DNA of 64,000 nt from Zoroaster sp. YZ-2022 (GCA_029582265.1 CM055823.1:15926519-15990518); one strand, 5' to 3'. Shown: positions 22,400 through 43,058, counted from the stretch's first letter. Numbers and translations are program-made. Notes: generated by a model not told the origin, from the letters alone.

Positions 22400-23040
22400 A
22401 ATTGGACAAAACGTAATCACTTGGGGTGTATTAATGGATGATAAAGACATGGCTAGCTGTTTCCCAGCTGTTTTGTGCAAAGCCAACGTGGATTTAAAGC
22501 AATCAGAATGACGAAGATTGTTTTGAGTTTATTCAACAAAAATTGCACATGTTTTACATTTTGGAAACGAAATTGATGCGAGCATAAAGGCGAAGTCCTT
22601 ATTGCCCGTGACCACACCCATAACTGGTCATTAACCCTCCTACTGTTTGACCATTTGAAACCATTCATAATGTCCACTTTCAAAAATGCCCATTGGTTTT
22701 GTACACAATCTGATTGGACAAACGTAATCATTTAGGGGTGTATTAACGGATGGTAAAGACATGGCTTATCAAAATCAGAGCAGCGCGTATGTGCCAGCTG
22801 TTCGCTGGCTGTTTTGTGTGACACCAACGCAGATTTGAACTAATCAGAGTGATGAAGACTGTTTTGCATCACACGCCTGACTCATGTACATGTACTTTGA
22901 AAGTGTTTCGTGTGTCCTAGTCAAAATGTGAATTTGGCCATTTTTTTACATTTGGAAAATGAAATCGATACATGCATAAAGGCGAGGTCCTTATTGCTCG
23001 TGACCACACGCATAACTGGTCATTAACCTGTGGTAAAGAC
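22400..23040. repeat. Tandem duplication of a ~310-bp unit
   Basis: The blocks GGACAAAACGTAATCA, GGTGTATTAATGGATGATAAAG, CAGCTGTTTTGTG and GACCACACCCATAACTGG are repeated in order from about 22404 and again from about 22717. Unit 2 has small insertions. It is an unclassified repeat with no coding capacity. Confidence 0.65.
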
Positions 23041-23204
23041 CAAGCAACAAACTGTTATTCCCTTATTAAATGAGCTTACATGGTAAGAAACAAACACAGC
23101 CTCTGAGGTCTTAAATCACATTAATGCTGGGTTTACACTGGGGCCACAATGGCCACGATCTGCACGATTCAAAAAAAGCGTGGAGCTCCACGATTTATTG
23201 TTTA

Positions 23205-24304
23205 TGCTGGGTTTACACTGGGGCCACGATGGCCACGATCTGCACGATTAAAAAAAAGCGTGGAGCTCCACGATTTATTGTTTACTTTTTCTTTTTCTAC
23301 GCTTTAATACGCTTTCCTACTCTCTGAATACGTTTTGTTACGATCTGTAACGTTTTGTTACGAAGCCAACACGATTCTGGTCAAGGTCTGCCACGATTTT
23401 CATCACGTTCCCTCAAGTTCTCTTACGATCACCACGATATGCTCTCACGTTCTGTCACGTTCTGTTAGGTTCTGTTTAGATCTCTCACGTTCATCAAGTT
23501 CTGTTAAGATCTCCTACGATTTATGACCACGATTTGAGCAAGATTGCCACGCTTGGAGCACGATTGGGGTATAAAAAGGAGGCAGGGGGTCACCCTCTCA
23601 TTCTCTCCAGAGATACCAATGAGGAACCATGCATCCAAGAGATGATGAAGATGCTGAATTGGCAATTCTTCTTTTGGCTGGCATCTTTGATGATCAAACT
23701 TCTGTTCTACAAGTCAAATCCAAAAACTATAGCTGGTCAAACCTGAGATGTTTTCGTGTAGAGTGTTGAAAACGCAATGAATCTTGGAGAGCGCTGGAGC
23801 CCTTCCATACACATCGTGGGAATCGCGCGGGAACTTATCAGAGCGTGACAGAGCGTGGAGCCAATCGATGATCGTAGCAGAACGTGTCAGAGCGTGATGA
23901 AATTACTCATGCTACTCAATGTATCTTGACGAATCGTAGTAGAGCGTGATAGAGCGTGATAGAAACGTGGTGGGATCGTAGTGAAACTTGAAGGAATCGT
24001 GTTTCCAAATTCACCAAGATCCCCTACGATGGCGCATCAAGGTCTGTTACGCTCTGTTAAGGTCTGTTAAGCTCTACTACGCTCTACTACGATTCCCACG
24101 TTCTATCACGCCCTCTCAAGGTTTGGCGTCAAATCGTGATAATCGTGACAAAATTTTTGACATTCAAAAATTTTGTCACGATCATCACGATTCCACCAAG
24201 TTCCCTCAAGATCACCACGATTCGATCCCACGACCCCCCACGCTCATCACGATTCTCTCAAATCGTGGCGATCGTGGACATCGTGGCCTAGTGTAAACCC
24301 AGCA
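23205..24304 (+). mobile_element. Internally deleted Harbinger derivative, nested
   Basis: It has the same ends as the outer element and is flanked by TTA (23202-23204 and 24305-24307). The arm sequence resumes on the right exactly where it stopped on the left, which proves insertion into the outer copy. Its core retains the TATA box, the ATG at 23629 and about 14 codons of the transposase start. It then jumps directly to the segment found at about 25521 of the outer element, so roughly 830 bp of transposase are missing. A 42-codon residual frame remains. It is a non-autonomous derivative in mid-formation. Confidence 0.85.
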
Positions 24305-24592
24305 TTACTTTTTCTTTTTCTACGCTTTCATACGCTTTCCTACTCTCTGAGTACGTTTTGTTACGATCTGTAACGTTTTGTTACGAAGCCAACACGATTC
24401 TGGTCAAGGTCTGCCACGATTTTCATCACGTTCCCTCAAGTTCTCTTACGATCACCACGATATGCTCTCACGTTCTGTCACGTTCTGTTAGGTTCTGTTT
24501 AGATCTCTCACGTTCATCAAGTTCTGTTAAGATCTCCTACGACTTATGACCACGATTTGAGCAAGATTGCCACGCTTGGAGCACGATTGGGG

Positions 24593-24600
24593 TATAAAAA
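24593..24600 (+). promoter_or_regulatory. TATA box of Harbinger transposase
   Basis: GGGGTATAAAAAGG lies 59 bp before the transposase ATG at 24652. The identical element is present in the nested derivative at 23570-23577, 59 bp before its ATG at 23629. Sequence match to a TATA consensus and conserved spacing support a core promoter; there is no experimental evidence here. Confidence 0.6.
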
Positions 24601-24651
24601 GGAGGCAGGGGGTCACCCTCTCATTCTCTCCAGAGATACCAATGAGGAACC

Positions 24652-25600
24652 ATGCATCCAAGAGATGAAGAAGATGCTGAATTGGCAATTCTGGTTTATG
24701 CATATGTAGTCGCTCGAAAAAAAAAGAGGCAGCAGCAGCAGCAAGAAGAGACAGAACAGGGCAGGGTAGAAGAGAGAGGAAGGAGAAGAAGAGGGAGAAG
24801 GCCTAGGAGGTGGTGGGTGAGACCATGGTTAGTGCAGACAGAAGGCACCAGTTGGGGCACTATTCTCAACTTCTCAACAGAGAACTCAGGTGTGAAGATG
24901 TTAGCACCTACGCCAACTATGTAAGGATGCCTCCAGATCTATTTGATGAGATCCTGAAAGAATAACACCAAGCATAGAGAAGCAAATTAACAGACTTCGA
25001 GAACCCCTATCACCTGGATTGAGGCTGGCCCTCACCCTAAGACATCTGGCCACTGGTGATAAATACCCTTCACTATCCTATGCCTTCAGATGTAGTCGCT
25101 CCTCCATATGCCACATTGTTCCAGAAGTTTGTAAGGCCATTGTCGAAGCATATAAAGATGAAGTTGTCTCCTGTCCTATCACCTGTGGAGAATGGAAAGC
25201 CATAGCAGACCAATTCGAGAAGCAATGGAATGTGCCACATGCAATAGGGGCTCTGGATGGAAAGCATGTAGCTATCCAAAAGCCAGCACACTCAGGCAGC
25301 TTGTACCATAACTACAAGGGATTCTTCTCCATCCCACTCCTGGCATTGGTGGATACTGACTACAAGTTCATCTGGATTGAATTGGGTGGCATGGGTCATA
25401 TGTCAGATGCACAGATTTTCAATGACTCAGAGCTGTCTGAATGCCTACAGGAGGGTACCATAGCGATTCCACCACCATGCCCTTTGACCAATGGTGACCC
25501 AGATCAAAACATGCCTTCCTTCTTCTTTTGGCTGGCATCTTTGATGATCAAACTTCTGTTCTACAAGTCAAATCCAAAAACTATAGCTGGTCAAAGCTGA
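24652..25600 (+). pseudogene. PIF/Harbinger (HARBI1-like) DDE transposase, broken
   Basis: The start reads MHPRDEEDAELAIL, followed by a Gln-rich and an Arg-rich stretch and the family motif WWVRPWL. A frameshift near 24835 moves the continuation ([29 protein letters not shown]) to another frame. A second shift near 24963 leads into the main frame 25019-25600, with [20 protein letters not shown] (first catalytic Asp) and [10 protein letters not shown]...[11 protein letters not shown] (second Asp region). The third acidic residue (ENaFG region) is missing: after [14 protein letters not shown] the sequence switches to an unrelated short tail. The protein is therefore inactive. In intact elements it would cut and join at TWA sites, usually with a Myb-like partner that is not seen here. 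Confidence 0.85.
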
Positions 25601-26139
25601 GATGTTTTCGTGTAGAGTGTTGAAAACGCAATGAATCTTGGAGAGCGCTGGAACTTATCAGAGCGTGACAGAGCGTGGGAGCCAATCGGGATGATCGTAG
25701 CAGAACGTGTCAGAGCGTGATGAAATTACTCATGCTACTCAAAGTATCTTGACGAATCGTAGTAGAGCGTGATAGAGCGTGATAGAAACGTGGTGGGATC
25801 GTAGTGAAACTTGAAGGAATCGTGTTTCCAAATTCACCAAGATCCCCTACGATGGCGCATCAAGGTCTGTTACGCTCTGTTAAGGTTTGTTAAGCTCTAC
25901 TACGCTCTACTACGATTCCCACGTTCTATCACGCTCTCTCAAGGTTTGGCGTCAAATCGTGATAATCGTGACAAAATTTTTGACAGTCAAAAATGTTGTC
26001 ACGATCATCACGATCATCACGATTCCACCAAGTTCCCTCAAGATCATCACGATTCGATCCCACGACCCCCCACGCTCATCACGATTCTCTCAAATCGTGG
26101 CGATCGTGGACATCGTGGCCTAGTGTAAACCCAGCATAA

Positions 26140-28500
26140 GGTTGACATATGTGAATGTGGATAAGCATATACTTTTTACACAGCTATACTTGCATCAATC
26201 TGTATCTGCAAGAACGAATACCAAACAAATTATTTGAAGACCTTTCTGGAGTTCCTTGGGGAAAAATGTATGGTAGCATTCATGCTAAACTTGAAAGGCT
26301 GCACTGCACACATCATTCAGCATGCAGTAATTTCCCTTAATACCAAACTAGACTGCAGTCGCTGCGCTTTTAAACTTACCGAGTACTTCATACGTTTTGC
26401 TGATTCAGTTCTTTGGACCAAAACAAACAAAACTAGACGGAAGTGTTTGTTATATTACAAACACATAGGTGTTCGGGTTTTGTCAGGGCAGTGATGATGA
26501 CGTCAGAATGCTTTTAAAGAAACTTTGCATTATTATTATTTTTTAATATTAAAGAGTACCCTGTAAAATATGATGTGGTTACCAACGATGATTTGTTTGA
26601 AGTTCATTTCAATGATTTGAACTTAATCACATTAGGCCCTACACCAAATTCAAACTTCATTCCAAATGCAATGGTATTATAAAAGAATGATAATGATCGA
26701 ATAAAACTTCTCTTCAGACTACACCTAGAAGGTCCTCAACAAGGTTACAAGGGAATCTCAAGATCAACAGATGTTAATTACCCTGAAATATTATCATGCA
26801 GATCAATCTTTCTATGTGCACTCATTCATAAACCATGCATGACACAAACACAAGTACTTACCTATTCATAGGCTAAAGAAGTGAATAAATTTACATTACA
26901 ACAACAAGAAAACTATGGCTTTGCTTACTGGGTGTGCTGCTGATTGAATATTTATAAAGACAAATGGAAAACAGGGAAATCTAATAATGGAGAACCGCTA
27001 CATTTTTAAAGGGGGAATTCATATTTGGCTATTGAACAATATGATTCAGTATTTTCAGTCGTAAATGTATATTTAGGATTTAAGAAATGTCTTGCAATTA
27101 ATTGTTGTATTTAATGAAGAGAGTTTGATAATTGAAAATTTATTTTCAAAAAATAATCAATAAATTGTCCCACACTATAACACTCGTCAATGGAGGTATG
27201 CCACCAAACCATTTTTAAAGTCGATGCACTTAAAGATATATCGCCCGTCTTTGGCTAAGACGACCCACAAAATAGAATTTATGAAGCGAACGAATTTTGA
27301 AAGATAATATCGTTGTTAAACGAAACCATTTGTTTAAATTCGGATATCGGAAACTATGATTCAAACGCGCTTGATATTGATTTCAAACGAACGTACGACG
27401 GTCATTGCATCACTGGCCAAAACGAAAAAATACAAGATAAACAAAATTATTCCACCTTATTTTAACCACATGAAAATGCATATAAATCTGTTCAAATAAT
27501 GGAAACATTGGCGGTAACACGCGGAGAGGGGGAAGGAATGGGGAATTTGCAAAAGAGAATATGCAAAAGAGAATAATATGCGCGAGCTTTTCTTCTCGGA
27601 CTAGTCAATATTATCTATAGACTTGATCCCAATTACCTGAACTCCATTCGTGTAAAACCAAATGTATTGGTTTATAAGAGTACCTTATTTTTCATGTTTT
27701 GGTGTAAAATTTTAGCTCCCCCAACCCACCCCCCCCCCTCCTAGCCGCCACTGAACTGAAATTATCGGAGTTTGCATTCTTACTCAAAGCAGACGACTGG
27801 GAATAATTGTATTCAGTAGTACCAATTTTCTTGTTATTCAAACAAGATTTCGTTCGTTTAATTCATTCTTTGTAAATCAGAGAATATTTCTAAGGCTAAT
27901 AGGTATTGAGGATTGTGTGTTCTTATTCAAAGCAGATTTCGTTGGGTAATATTAATTATTATTCGGGAGTACCAAGTTTATTGTTAACCAAACAAGATTT
28001 CATTCGTTTCAATCATGACGTAGCATGCCATCTTGTTATTCATAAAAGATTTTGGTTGATTTTTATTAAGGGACATGCATTCCCAACTTTTAAAAGTGAG
28101 GGTACGGGGGCGGTATATGAATAATTGTCCCCACTATTAATGGCCCCTAACATATTGTTTGGGTAACTATTAATGACCCATAAATATAGAGCATTTTGTG
28201 CAATGATATATTTTATTTTTTATTAATCTATGTAAATGTGATTGCTAAGTTTCCTTTCCTTATCCTCTTGCATTATGCCCTTCGCGGGTGCTGCCAATAT
28301 TCTACATTAAGTCTCCCTCGGTTGTTAGCTGTGATTGTTGGGGGAGGGGACTTTTCATTTGGGTAGTGGGAGTGTCTTCGCACTTGGGGCCTCTTTTGGG
28401 TTTTGCTTGGAATCCAGTTGTCGGCACCCGTGGTGGGGACTTATATAGGCTGCTCTTTTTGTGTAATGTGTTCTCTTTTTTAAATTTTCCCTTTTTTTAC
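26140..28500. other. Non-coding stretch up to the assembly gap
   Basis: No exon is supported. It contains the dispersed repeat also seen at 17331-17420 (about 26818-26895) and a hAT-like MITE (27506-27753). No resemblance to the chitobiase-like introns is visible on this side of the gap. Confidence 0.5.
27506..27753. mobile_element. Probable hAT-like MITE, decayed
   Basis: The left end CATTGGCGGTAA and the inverted right end CAGTGGCGGCTA are flanked by AATGGAAA and AACTGAAA, an 8-bp direct repeat with two mismatches. The interior is non-coding and ends in a poly-C tract. The ends are short, so confidence is limited. Confidence 0.4.
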
Positions 28501-29000
28501 NNNNNNNNNNNNNNNNNNNNNNNNNNNNNNNNNNNNNNNNNNNNNNNNNNNNNNNNNNNNNNNNNNNNNNNNNNNNNNNNNNNNNNNNNNNNNNNNNNNN
28601 NNNNNNNNNNNNNNNNNNNNNNNNNNNNNNNNNNNNNNNNNNNNNNNNNNNNNNNNNNNNNNNNNNNNNNNNNNNNNNNNNNNNNNNNNNNNNNNNNNNN
28701 NNNNNNNNNNNNNNNNNNNNNNNNNNNNNNNNNNNNNNNNNNNNNNNNNNNNNNNNNNNNNNNNNNNNNNNNNNNNNNNNNNNNNNNNNNNNNNNNNNNN
28801 NNNNNNNNNNNNNNNNNNNNNNNNNNNNNNNNNNNNNNNNNNNNNNNNNNNNNNNNNNNNNNNNNNNNNNNNNNNNNNNNNNNNNNNNNNNNNNNNNNNN
28901 NNNNNNNNNNNNNNNNNNNNNNNNNNNNNNNNNNNNNNNNNNNNNNNNNNNNNNNNNNNNNNNNNNNNNNNNNNNNNNNNNNNNNNNNNNNNNNNNNNNN
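28501..29000. other. Assembly gap (500 N)
   Basis: Exactly 500 N. On its right side the sequence is intron 1 of a chitobiase-like gene; on its left it is unrelated. By comparison with copies 1 and 2, exon 2 of copy 0 would start inside this gap. Confidence 0.98.
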
Positions 29001-29289
29001 TTCAAAAAAACCTTTTTAATGAAACTTTCACAGGATAGTTTTATCATTTATTTCTTGAAAACTAAAAGGTTGAAAATGACCGTACTTTAACAAAAGGGAA
29101 GGAGCAGCCACTGGTTATGTTTGAAAAACTACTTCTATGAGGATGCTTACTCTCTTTAAATCAAGCCTACCTTAAGAAACCAACCTGTGAAAGGTGAAAA
29201 TGCATTCAGAGTTTGTGTGTTTATTCTATGGAATTTACGAACTAAGAGTACTTCTCAGTAAGAATTGTGAATTTATAAGAAAACGGCCC

Positions 29290-29754
29290 GGGTAGAATGA
29301 TCGTGTCCGACCGCCACTTTTTCTCATTCAATATAACCAATAATGTAATCTTACCTACCCAATAAGGTGGAGAACATATGGATGATGATGGATATATACT
29401 TCAAATTATTCCAGGATATTTATTTCATGAAAAATCAGGCATTTTTGGTATACGATGACTTCCTCAGTCATGTCAGTCTGATCTTGTCAACTCCCTATTA
29501 AGTATTAGTGACCAACATGGCCATTATACATTCGCAGTGGCAACTATAATAGGATCCTTCTATTTACTGAAGGGGAGGATTTTTTTTTAAAGGGAAATAA
29601 TGTCCGAAAACCATCATAAAAGTGGATTTTAAAGATAGCTTTCGCTTTCTGTACCCCCAAAAATCGAAAGAATAATTTTTGAACTTGTTAAAATGGTTGC
29701 ACAAAATTTCCCCAAAACCCTTAAAAAGTGGCGGTTGGATACGACATTCTTTCC
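29290..29754. mobile_element. MITE in intron 1 of copy 0
   Basis: Same family and order as the element at 12128-12580, with GGGTAGAATG and CATTCTTTCC ends and the GACCGCCAC core. Confidence 0.8.
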
Positions 29755-29857
29755 AAGGGTCCTATATCGATGCAGCGTTTTTGCCCTCAACTTCAAATAC
29801 ATGGACACAGATTGTACAAAGAGGACCCAGTAACGGCAGTAACCGTATAAAACATAC

Positions 29858-30028
29858 CTCCTTCTTCGGCCATGTCTTGATGAAGTCACAGAGTGAAGGA
29901 TCCTTGCATGGGCAGGGATTGTCACTGCGTTCTGATGAACATCTCGTCTCCGTGAAAAAGGTAGAGACGACCAAAAACATCAAAACAATCATGCGACTGT
30001 ACATGAACAAACCTCCATTGGAAGCCAT
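29858..30028 (-). CDS. Di-N-acetylchitobiase-like, copy 0, exon 1 only
   Basis: 57 codons from ATG (30028) to a GTATGT donor. It encodes an N-terminal hydrophobic signal peptide and the Cys-rich mature start (CSSERSDNPCPCKDPSLC), and differs from copies 1 and 2 by one Ser-to-Thr change in the signal region. The downstream intron matches the other copies up to the gap at 28501-29000. Exons 2-7 are not in the window. Either the rest of the gene is missing from the assembly, or the duplication ended in intron 1. The TATA-like element of copies 1 and 2 is also absent here (the region reads GGTTAAGTATAATGCAGG), so expression from this copy is uncertain. Confidence 0.8.
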
Positions 30029-31889
30029 TTTTATATTGGGTTTACGACAGTTATTGTGTGGAGTATAGGATCGCTGGTTAAGTATAATGCAGGACTGCTA
30101 TTGTCAATGCTATGCATGACTGATTTCAGTCATAAACCGAAGGCCAGACACCAGTATGGCACACTAGTTTTGTTGTCCAATCTTCATTAAAACTAAGAGG
30201 AGCTCTGAGCAAATATTATTTACCATTCCCAATTTTAGAGAGGTAATCTAATTTCCCGTGCAGACGGCCTTGAAGTTCCCTCGCAAACACAGACATAATA
30301 TTAGGCCTGGGCGAATAGTTCAATTATTCGAATATTCGCGAATAGTTGTTGCTAATCGTACTCATGGATTTTGAACTATTCGATTAATCGGGCTGGCACT
30401 AATACCTGCAACTATTCGCGAATAATGACCATTCACGATTAATTGTGAGTATTTGCGGTCGTGAGCATTTGCGGTCTGTGCATTTGCGGTCGTGAACTGT
30501 TTGCTAACTATTCGTGACTACTATTCGCGACTACTATTCTCAAGTAACACTGCTAATTACACTGTTTTGTCTAGGCACTGCTGGTAGTGGTACGCTTTGT
30601 AGTATTCGTGAATAGTACTCGAGGGTAATGCCTTGGAGGAAGCCGACATGGCTGGCTGGCTGTGACTGCAGCTACTGTTACCTTCTGAAGGCTGATAACA
30701 TCAAACGCATGCCTTTGTTCAGTTCGTTGGTTGGCTGATGTTTCACACTTGAGAGTAAATGTAGTACTAGTACGTTGTATTGTGTATGAAGAAGAATAAA
30801 TCACTTTGCCTTGGCCAAGATGTTTAGAAGAAATACCTATCTGCTGTTTATTTAATGATGGGAATTATAAACTATAATTATATAACTTAAAGGTAAAGTT
30901 AAAAACAAATGCGAGCTTCCTATACTTCGCAAGGTGATTAGTACTTGTGAATTCAATCAGTATAGTGCCTGGGAAAATGCAACAAATGGTTCTCCCCACA
31001 TACAAACTAGTGTATTGGCCTGATACGCTGCCAAAATTGCTGAGCCCGTGTTTCCACCCGATACGCTCAATTTTTCGAGTACCTTTATTGTTCGTAGTGA
31101 AAAGAGTGATGCGGGGATAATAATCAGTTATAATCCAACTTTCGTGTACACTCCTCCACCGAACACGCTGTTTACACGTCAGCATATAATGCAGCTGCAG
31201 GTGCCAAACAGCGATTCGCTGATTCCCTTTCCCAGACCCAATAGAAAGTTGCTTCCTGTGAAACCATAGTGAAACATCGACCCCAAAGAATCATGAATGT
31301 ACAACATAATAAATATATTGCAATTGAAGCAAACAATATTATCAATCGTTATCATACACTTGCAAACCATAAGAGGCTAGACGATAAGGATGAGATAGGG
31401 ACCCGTGAATACGGCGAACCAGTTTCTTACCGTCCAATGAACATCAGTTTTACAGGGTACTTATGGATATCTGTAACTGTTCATTTTATACATATCAAAG
31501 ATAAAATATCAAATACTACAACTTTAACATTCCTATATTTATATTATGGATGTTCTAAAGATCTTAAAGCAAAAAAAAACAAAAGTTTCCTGTCCCCGTT
31601 TGTCCTGTTTTATTTTGTTTGTTTTGCTATGAAATGATGTCCAATTGCAGCCAAAATTGCTGGATCGATTGGAATTCTGCCGCGCTGTGTTTTAAACGAC
31701 TTTTTTTCACATAGGGGTTTGAACGTTTGCCCGAAATCAATCAAGCAACTGTGGTTATATCCCTTCGTACGTTTTTTTTTTGGTGAACGAACCTTAAAAT
31801 TGCGCTACGAAATATCCCTAACTTGGAGATGGAGTGCGTTTCCCCACTTAGAGGGCTACGATATGCAATAATCTAATATGCCTTCACAA
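30029..31889. repeat. Spacer between copies 0 and 1 (short form)
   Basis: It is 1.86 kb against about 8.2 and 7.7 kb for the two spacers to its right. It contains a dyad-rich repeat at about 30300-30620 made of TATTCGCGAATAG and related words, which recurs at 43140-43560 and 55785-56190. It lacks the transposon present at 40803-43058 and the hairpin module at 43335-43446. It also lacks the 4.2 kb block at 44400-48650; at that position it has about 350 bp of unique sequence instead (31430-31780). Confidence 0.75.
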
Positions 31890-40598
<8,709 letters not shown>

Positions 40599-40650
40599 TT
40601 TTATATTGGGTTTACGACAGTTATTGTGTGTATTACACGGTCACTGGTTA

Positions 40651-40658
40651 TTTATATA
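40651..40658 (-). promoter_or_regulatory. Candidate TATA box of copy 1
   Basis: On the minus strand AATATATAAATAACC lies 53 bp upstream of the ATG, and the same spacing occurs in copy 2. This would give a 5' leader of roughly 20-30 nt. Position and motif only; the transcription start is unknown. Confidence 0.35.
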
Positions 40659-40802
40659 TTGAAAGTATATGCAGGTCTGCTATTGTCAATGCTATGCATG
40701 ACTGATTTTAGTCATAAACCGAAGGCCAGACGCCAGTTTGGCACACTGGTTTTGTTGTCCAATCTTCATTTAAAGAGGAGCTCGCTCTGAGCAAATATCA
40801 AT

Positions 40803-41376
40803 AATTCGTCGCAGTGCTGACATACCGGCGAATCTCACAGATTTTCGATTTGGGGATTTTAATTTGTTTAAGGTTTTTTGTGTTGCTTTTTCATATTTTG
40901 CTATTAAATATTACAAATTATTCTTATTTTATAAGATTTGGAACTCCTTACTCCGGCGAATTCATCAAAACGGCACGATGTGAATCTGACATAGTGACGA
41001 ATAAACGATTCGTTAGTTTATGAATGCATAAAATAACATTATCAAGATAATTATGACAAACTGACGAATATACGCGATTCGTTGGTTACCATGTTATATA
41101 CATGTGTACTAAAACTAATAACGAGTACCAGTCAACATTTGGACAACTTTCGTGCTTAGTAGGCCTAAACATGTCACGTAAAAGATAAGTACTTTAAAAC
41201 AATAATTAATACACAAATGAATAAATGAAAATGACATTTGTATATTATCTTTTTTGTACGATCATTGTGAAGCCCAGGATAACGGCAATATTAAAATTGC
41301 ACGCGCAACACTCTGTAGGCCTAACGATACACAAAGTCTCAGTGGCCACTGCTGTGCACACACAGCACAGTGCTGT

Positions 41377-41439
<63 letters not shown>

Positions 41440-43058
41440 TAAACATTTCTATTGCGCTGTTTCCATTTAAAAATGATCAAAAGCGCCTAACAAAAAATGA
41501 ACACGCCATAGAATAAACAGATATAAATACAAACAAGAAATTAAACGCAAATCACTTTTTTTTATAAATCAGAACAGATGAGGTTGCCAAGCCAGCTCCC
41601 AAACCTCAGTATGGGGTTACGTCTGTCCCGCTAGAGGAGGATCTATGTCAATGTACCCCCACTGGCATCGGTGATGTCTCGATCTTTCCCGGAGACAGAC
41701 GCCTTTAACCTACCTATACTAATTAAAGGAATATAGCCTAACTGGCTTGGATACTTGCCTAACGTTGCCTAACGTTGTTAATTGTCATTATACGTTAGCT
41801 TATAGACTTAATTAATGAGTAAAAGAAAATTGATTATGGAAAGTTATAAAGAAAAAATAGCATTTAATGATGTGGTTCACAAGTTTTTTTTAACGCTACC
41901 GGTAACCTGACGCTACGCACAATCCGCACAATCTCATATTTTATAAGAATTATTTCGTTTTTATCTAAAAGGTAAACAAAACACTTACTTCAGTAGACGA
42001 ATCAATACTTTAAATGTCACAACTTTTAATGTCAGTTAACGTAATGAATTTCTAAATGTTTCATGTTAACAATAATTGTTGTAATTCTGTACAAAAGTCA
42101 GATCATTTAATGTTCCGGGGTAACACTGTTCATGATGTCTGCATAAGCAAGAAAAAATACATATACCTTTAAATGAATTATAATATTATGAGCTGCCAGT
42201 TATAAGTAGATTGATCATTGAGTTAGTCATTATGATAATATTACATCAATTTAATTAATTTCAAAGATATAATCAATAAATTTCAAGGCAATATTCCCAT
42301 GGAGAACAGTGCAAATTATTGCATTTCTTTTTATCCCGTGTATGTTTGAATTTTGCAAGATTAAAATGAATTGATGAATCTATTACACAGCAAAAAGAGT
42401 TGTTTTTGTTAATACTTGTGTGGTATAGTACAACGAAATATGTGTGACGGTAAGATAGTGTTTACCAACAAATCAATCACAGGGTTTTCTCAAAGTAAAA
42501 GAAACGTTTTATTTTGTAGTTTTATAAGGATCCGGCAATTAGCATTCGGAAACATGCCGAAAATAAGAATATGCATTTTCCCCACATTATGTTGTTTTCA
42601 CTTCCCATTAAAACAATGGCAAGAATAATGTAGGAATCAGTGATGTTGCAAAACGATGGAATCTATTAAAAATGGAAAAGCCGCTAAATAAACGTCAATG
42701 ATGCACATAACTACGTGTGACAAACTGACGAATATCAGGGCGCGCGCGATTCCGTAATTTTACAAACTGACGAATAGCATGAATCTAGTGACGAATAACA
42801 ACACATGATGAATTGTGAGGTCCGACAAACTGACGAATAACTTTATGATAAGAAAAAAACAGTTTACAAACTATTTTTGAGTTAAAACAAATAAGTAAAT
42901 AAAAGTAGAAGACCAATTTTCTTCCAGCATGCAATATAAAGTTAAGATCTGATATGTGTAGTTGAATACAACACCCAAAAATGTGTTTAACTTCAACTGC
43001 GATTTTCTCGAATTACGGTTTCTACGTATTCGTCGGTATGTCAGCACTGCGACGAATT
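40803..43058. mobile_element. Non-autonomous DNA transposon, 2.26 kb, TGACGAATA repeats
   Basis: 31-bp terminal inverted repeats match at 30 positions (start AATTCGTCGCAGTGCTGA). The motif TGACGAATA recurs near both ends (about 40993, 41061, 42728, 42768, 42790 and 42834), and the repeat itself ends in CGACGAAT, as expected for transposase-binding sites. No transposase or long frame is present. The spacer of copy 0 has the empty site at about 30215-30231. No clean target duplication is visible. The superfamily is not recognised. Confidence 0.85.
41383..41747 (-). mobile_element. SINE or truncated LINE-tail insertion with (AAT)n
   Basis: About 365 bp are present here but absent at the matching place in the copy-3 spacer (about 54394). 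It begins with (AAT)n, so the tail faces left and the element is on the minus strand. The end motif GCGCTTTTGATCATTTTTAA resembles 3' tails of marine invertebrate retroelements. It interrupts the transposon at 40803-43058. Confidence 0.65.

Larger units (their letters stand above)
23126..26136 (+). mobile_element. PIF/Harbinger transposon with a nested relative
   Basis: The element begins TGCTGGGTTTACACT and ends with the inverted copy. It is flanked by TAA on both sides (23123-23125 and 26137-26139), the 3-bp TWA-type duplication of PIF/Harbinger. Removing the nested element at 23205-24304 and one TTA leaves about 1.9 kb. Long subterminal arms consist of degenerate ~10-bp units of the CACGATTCT/TACGCTCTG type. 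Inside is a broken DDE transposase gene with its own TATA box. Confidence 0.9.

Noticed and set aside
23124..24544. Conserved 63-codon frames at 23335-23526 and 24358-24549
   Set aside because: They are identical because both lie in the Harbinger arm; they read through degenerate 10-bp repeats and precede the TATA box.
29679..30068. Plus-strand frames of 129-156 codons over exon 1 (also 40192-40662, 53269-53670)
   Set aside because: They are antisense to exon 1 and the intronic MITE; conservation between copies comes only from recent duplication.
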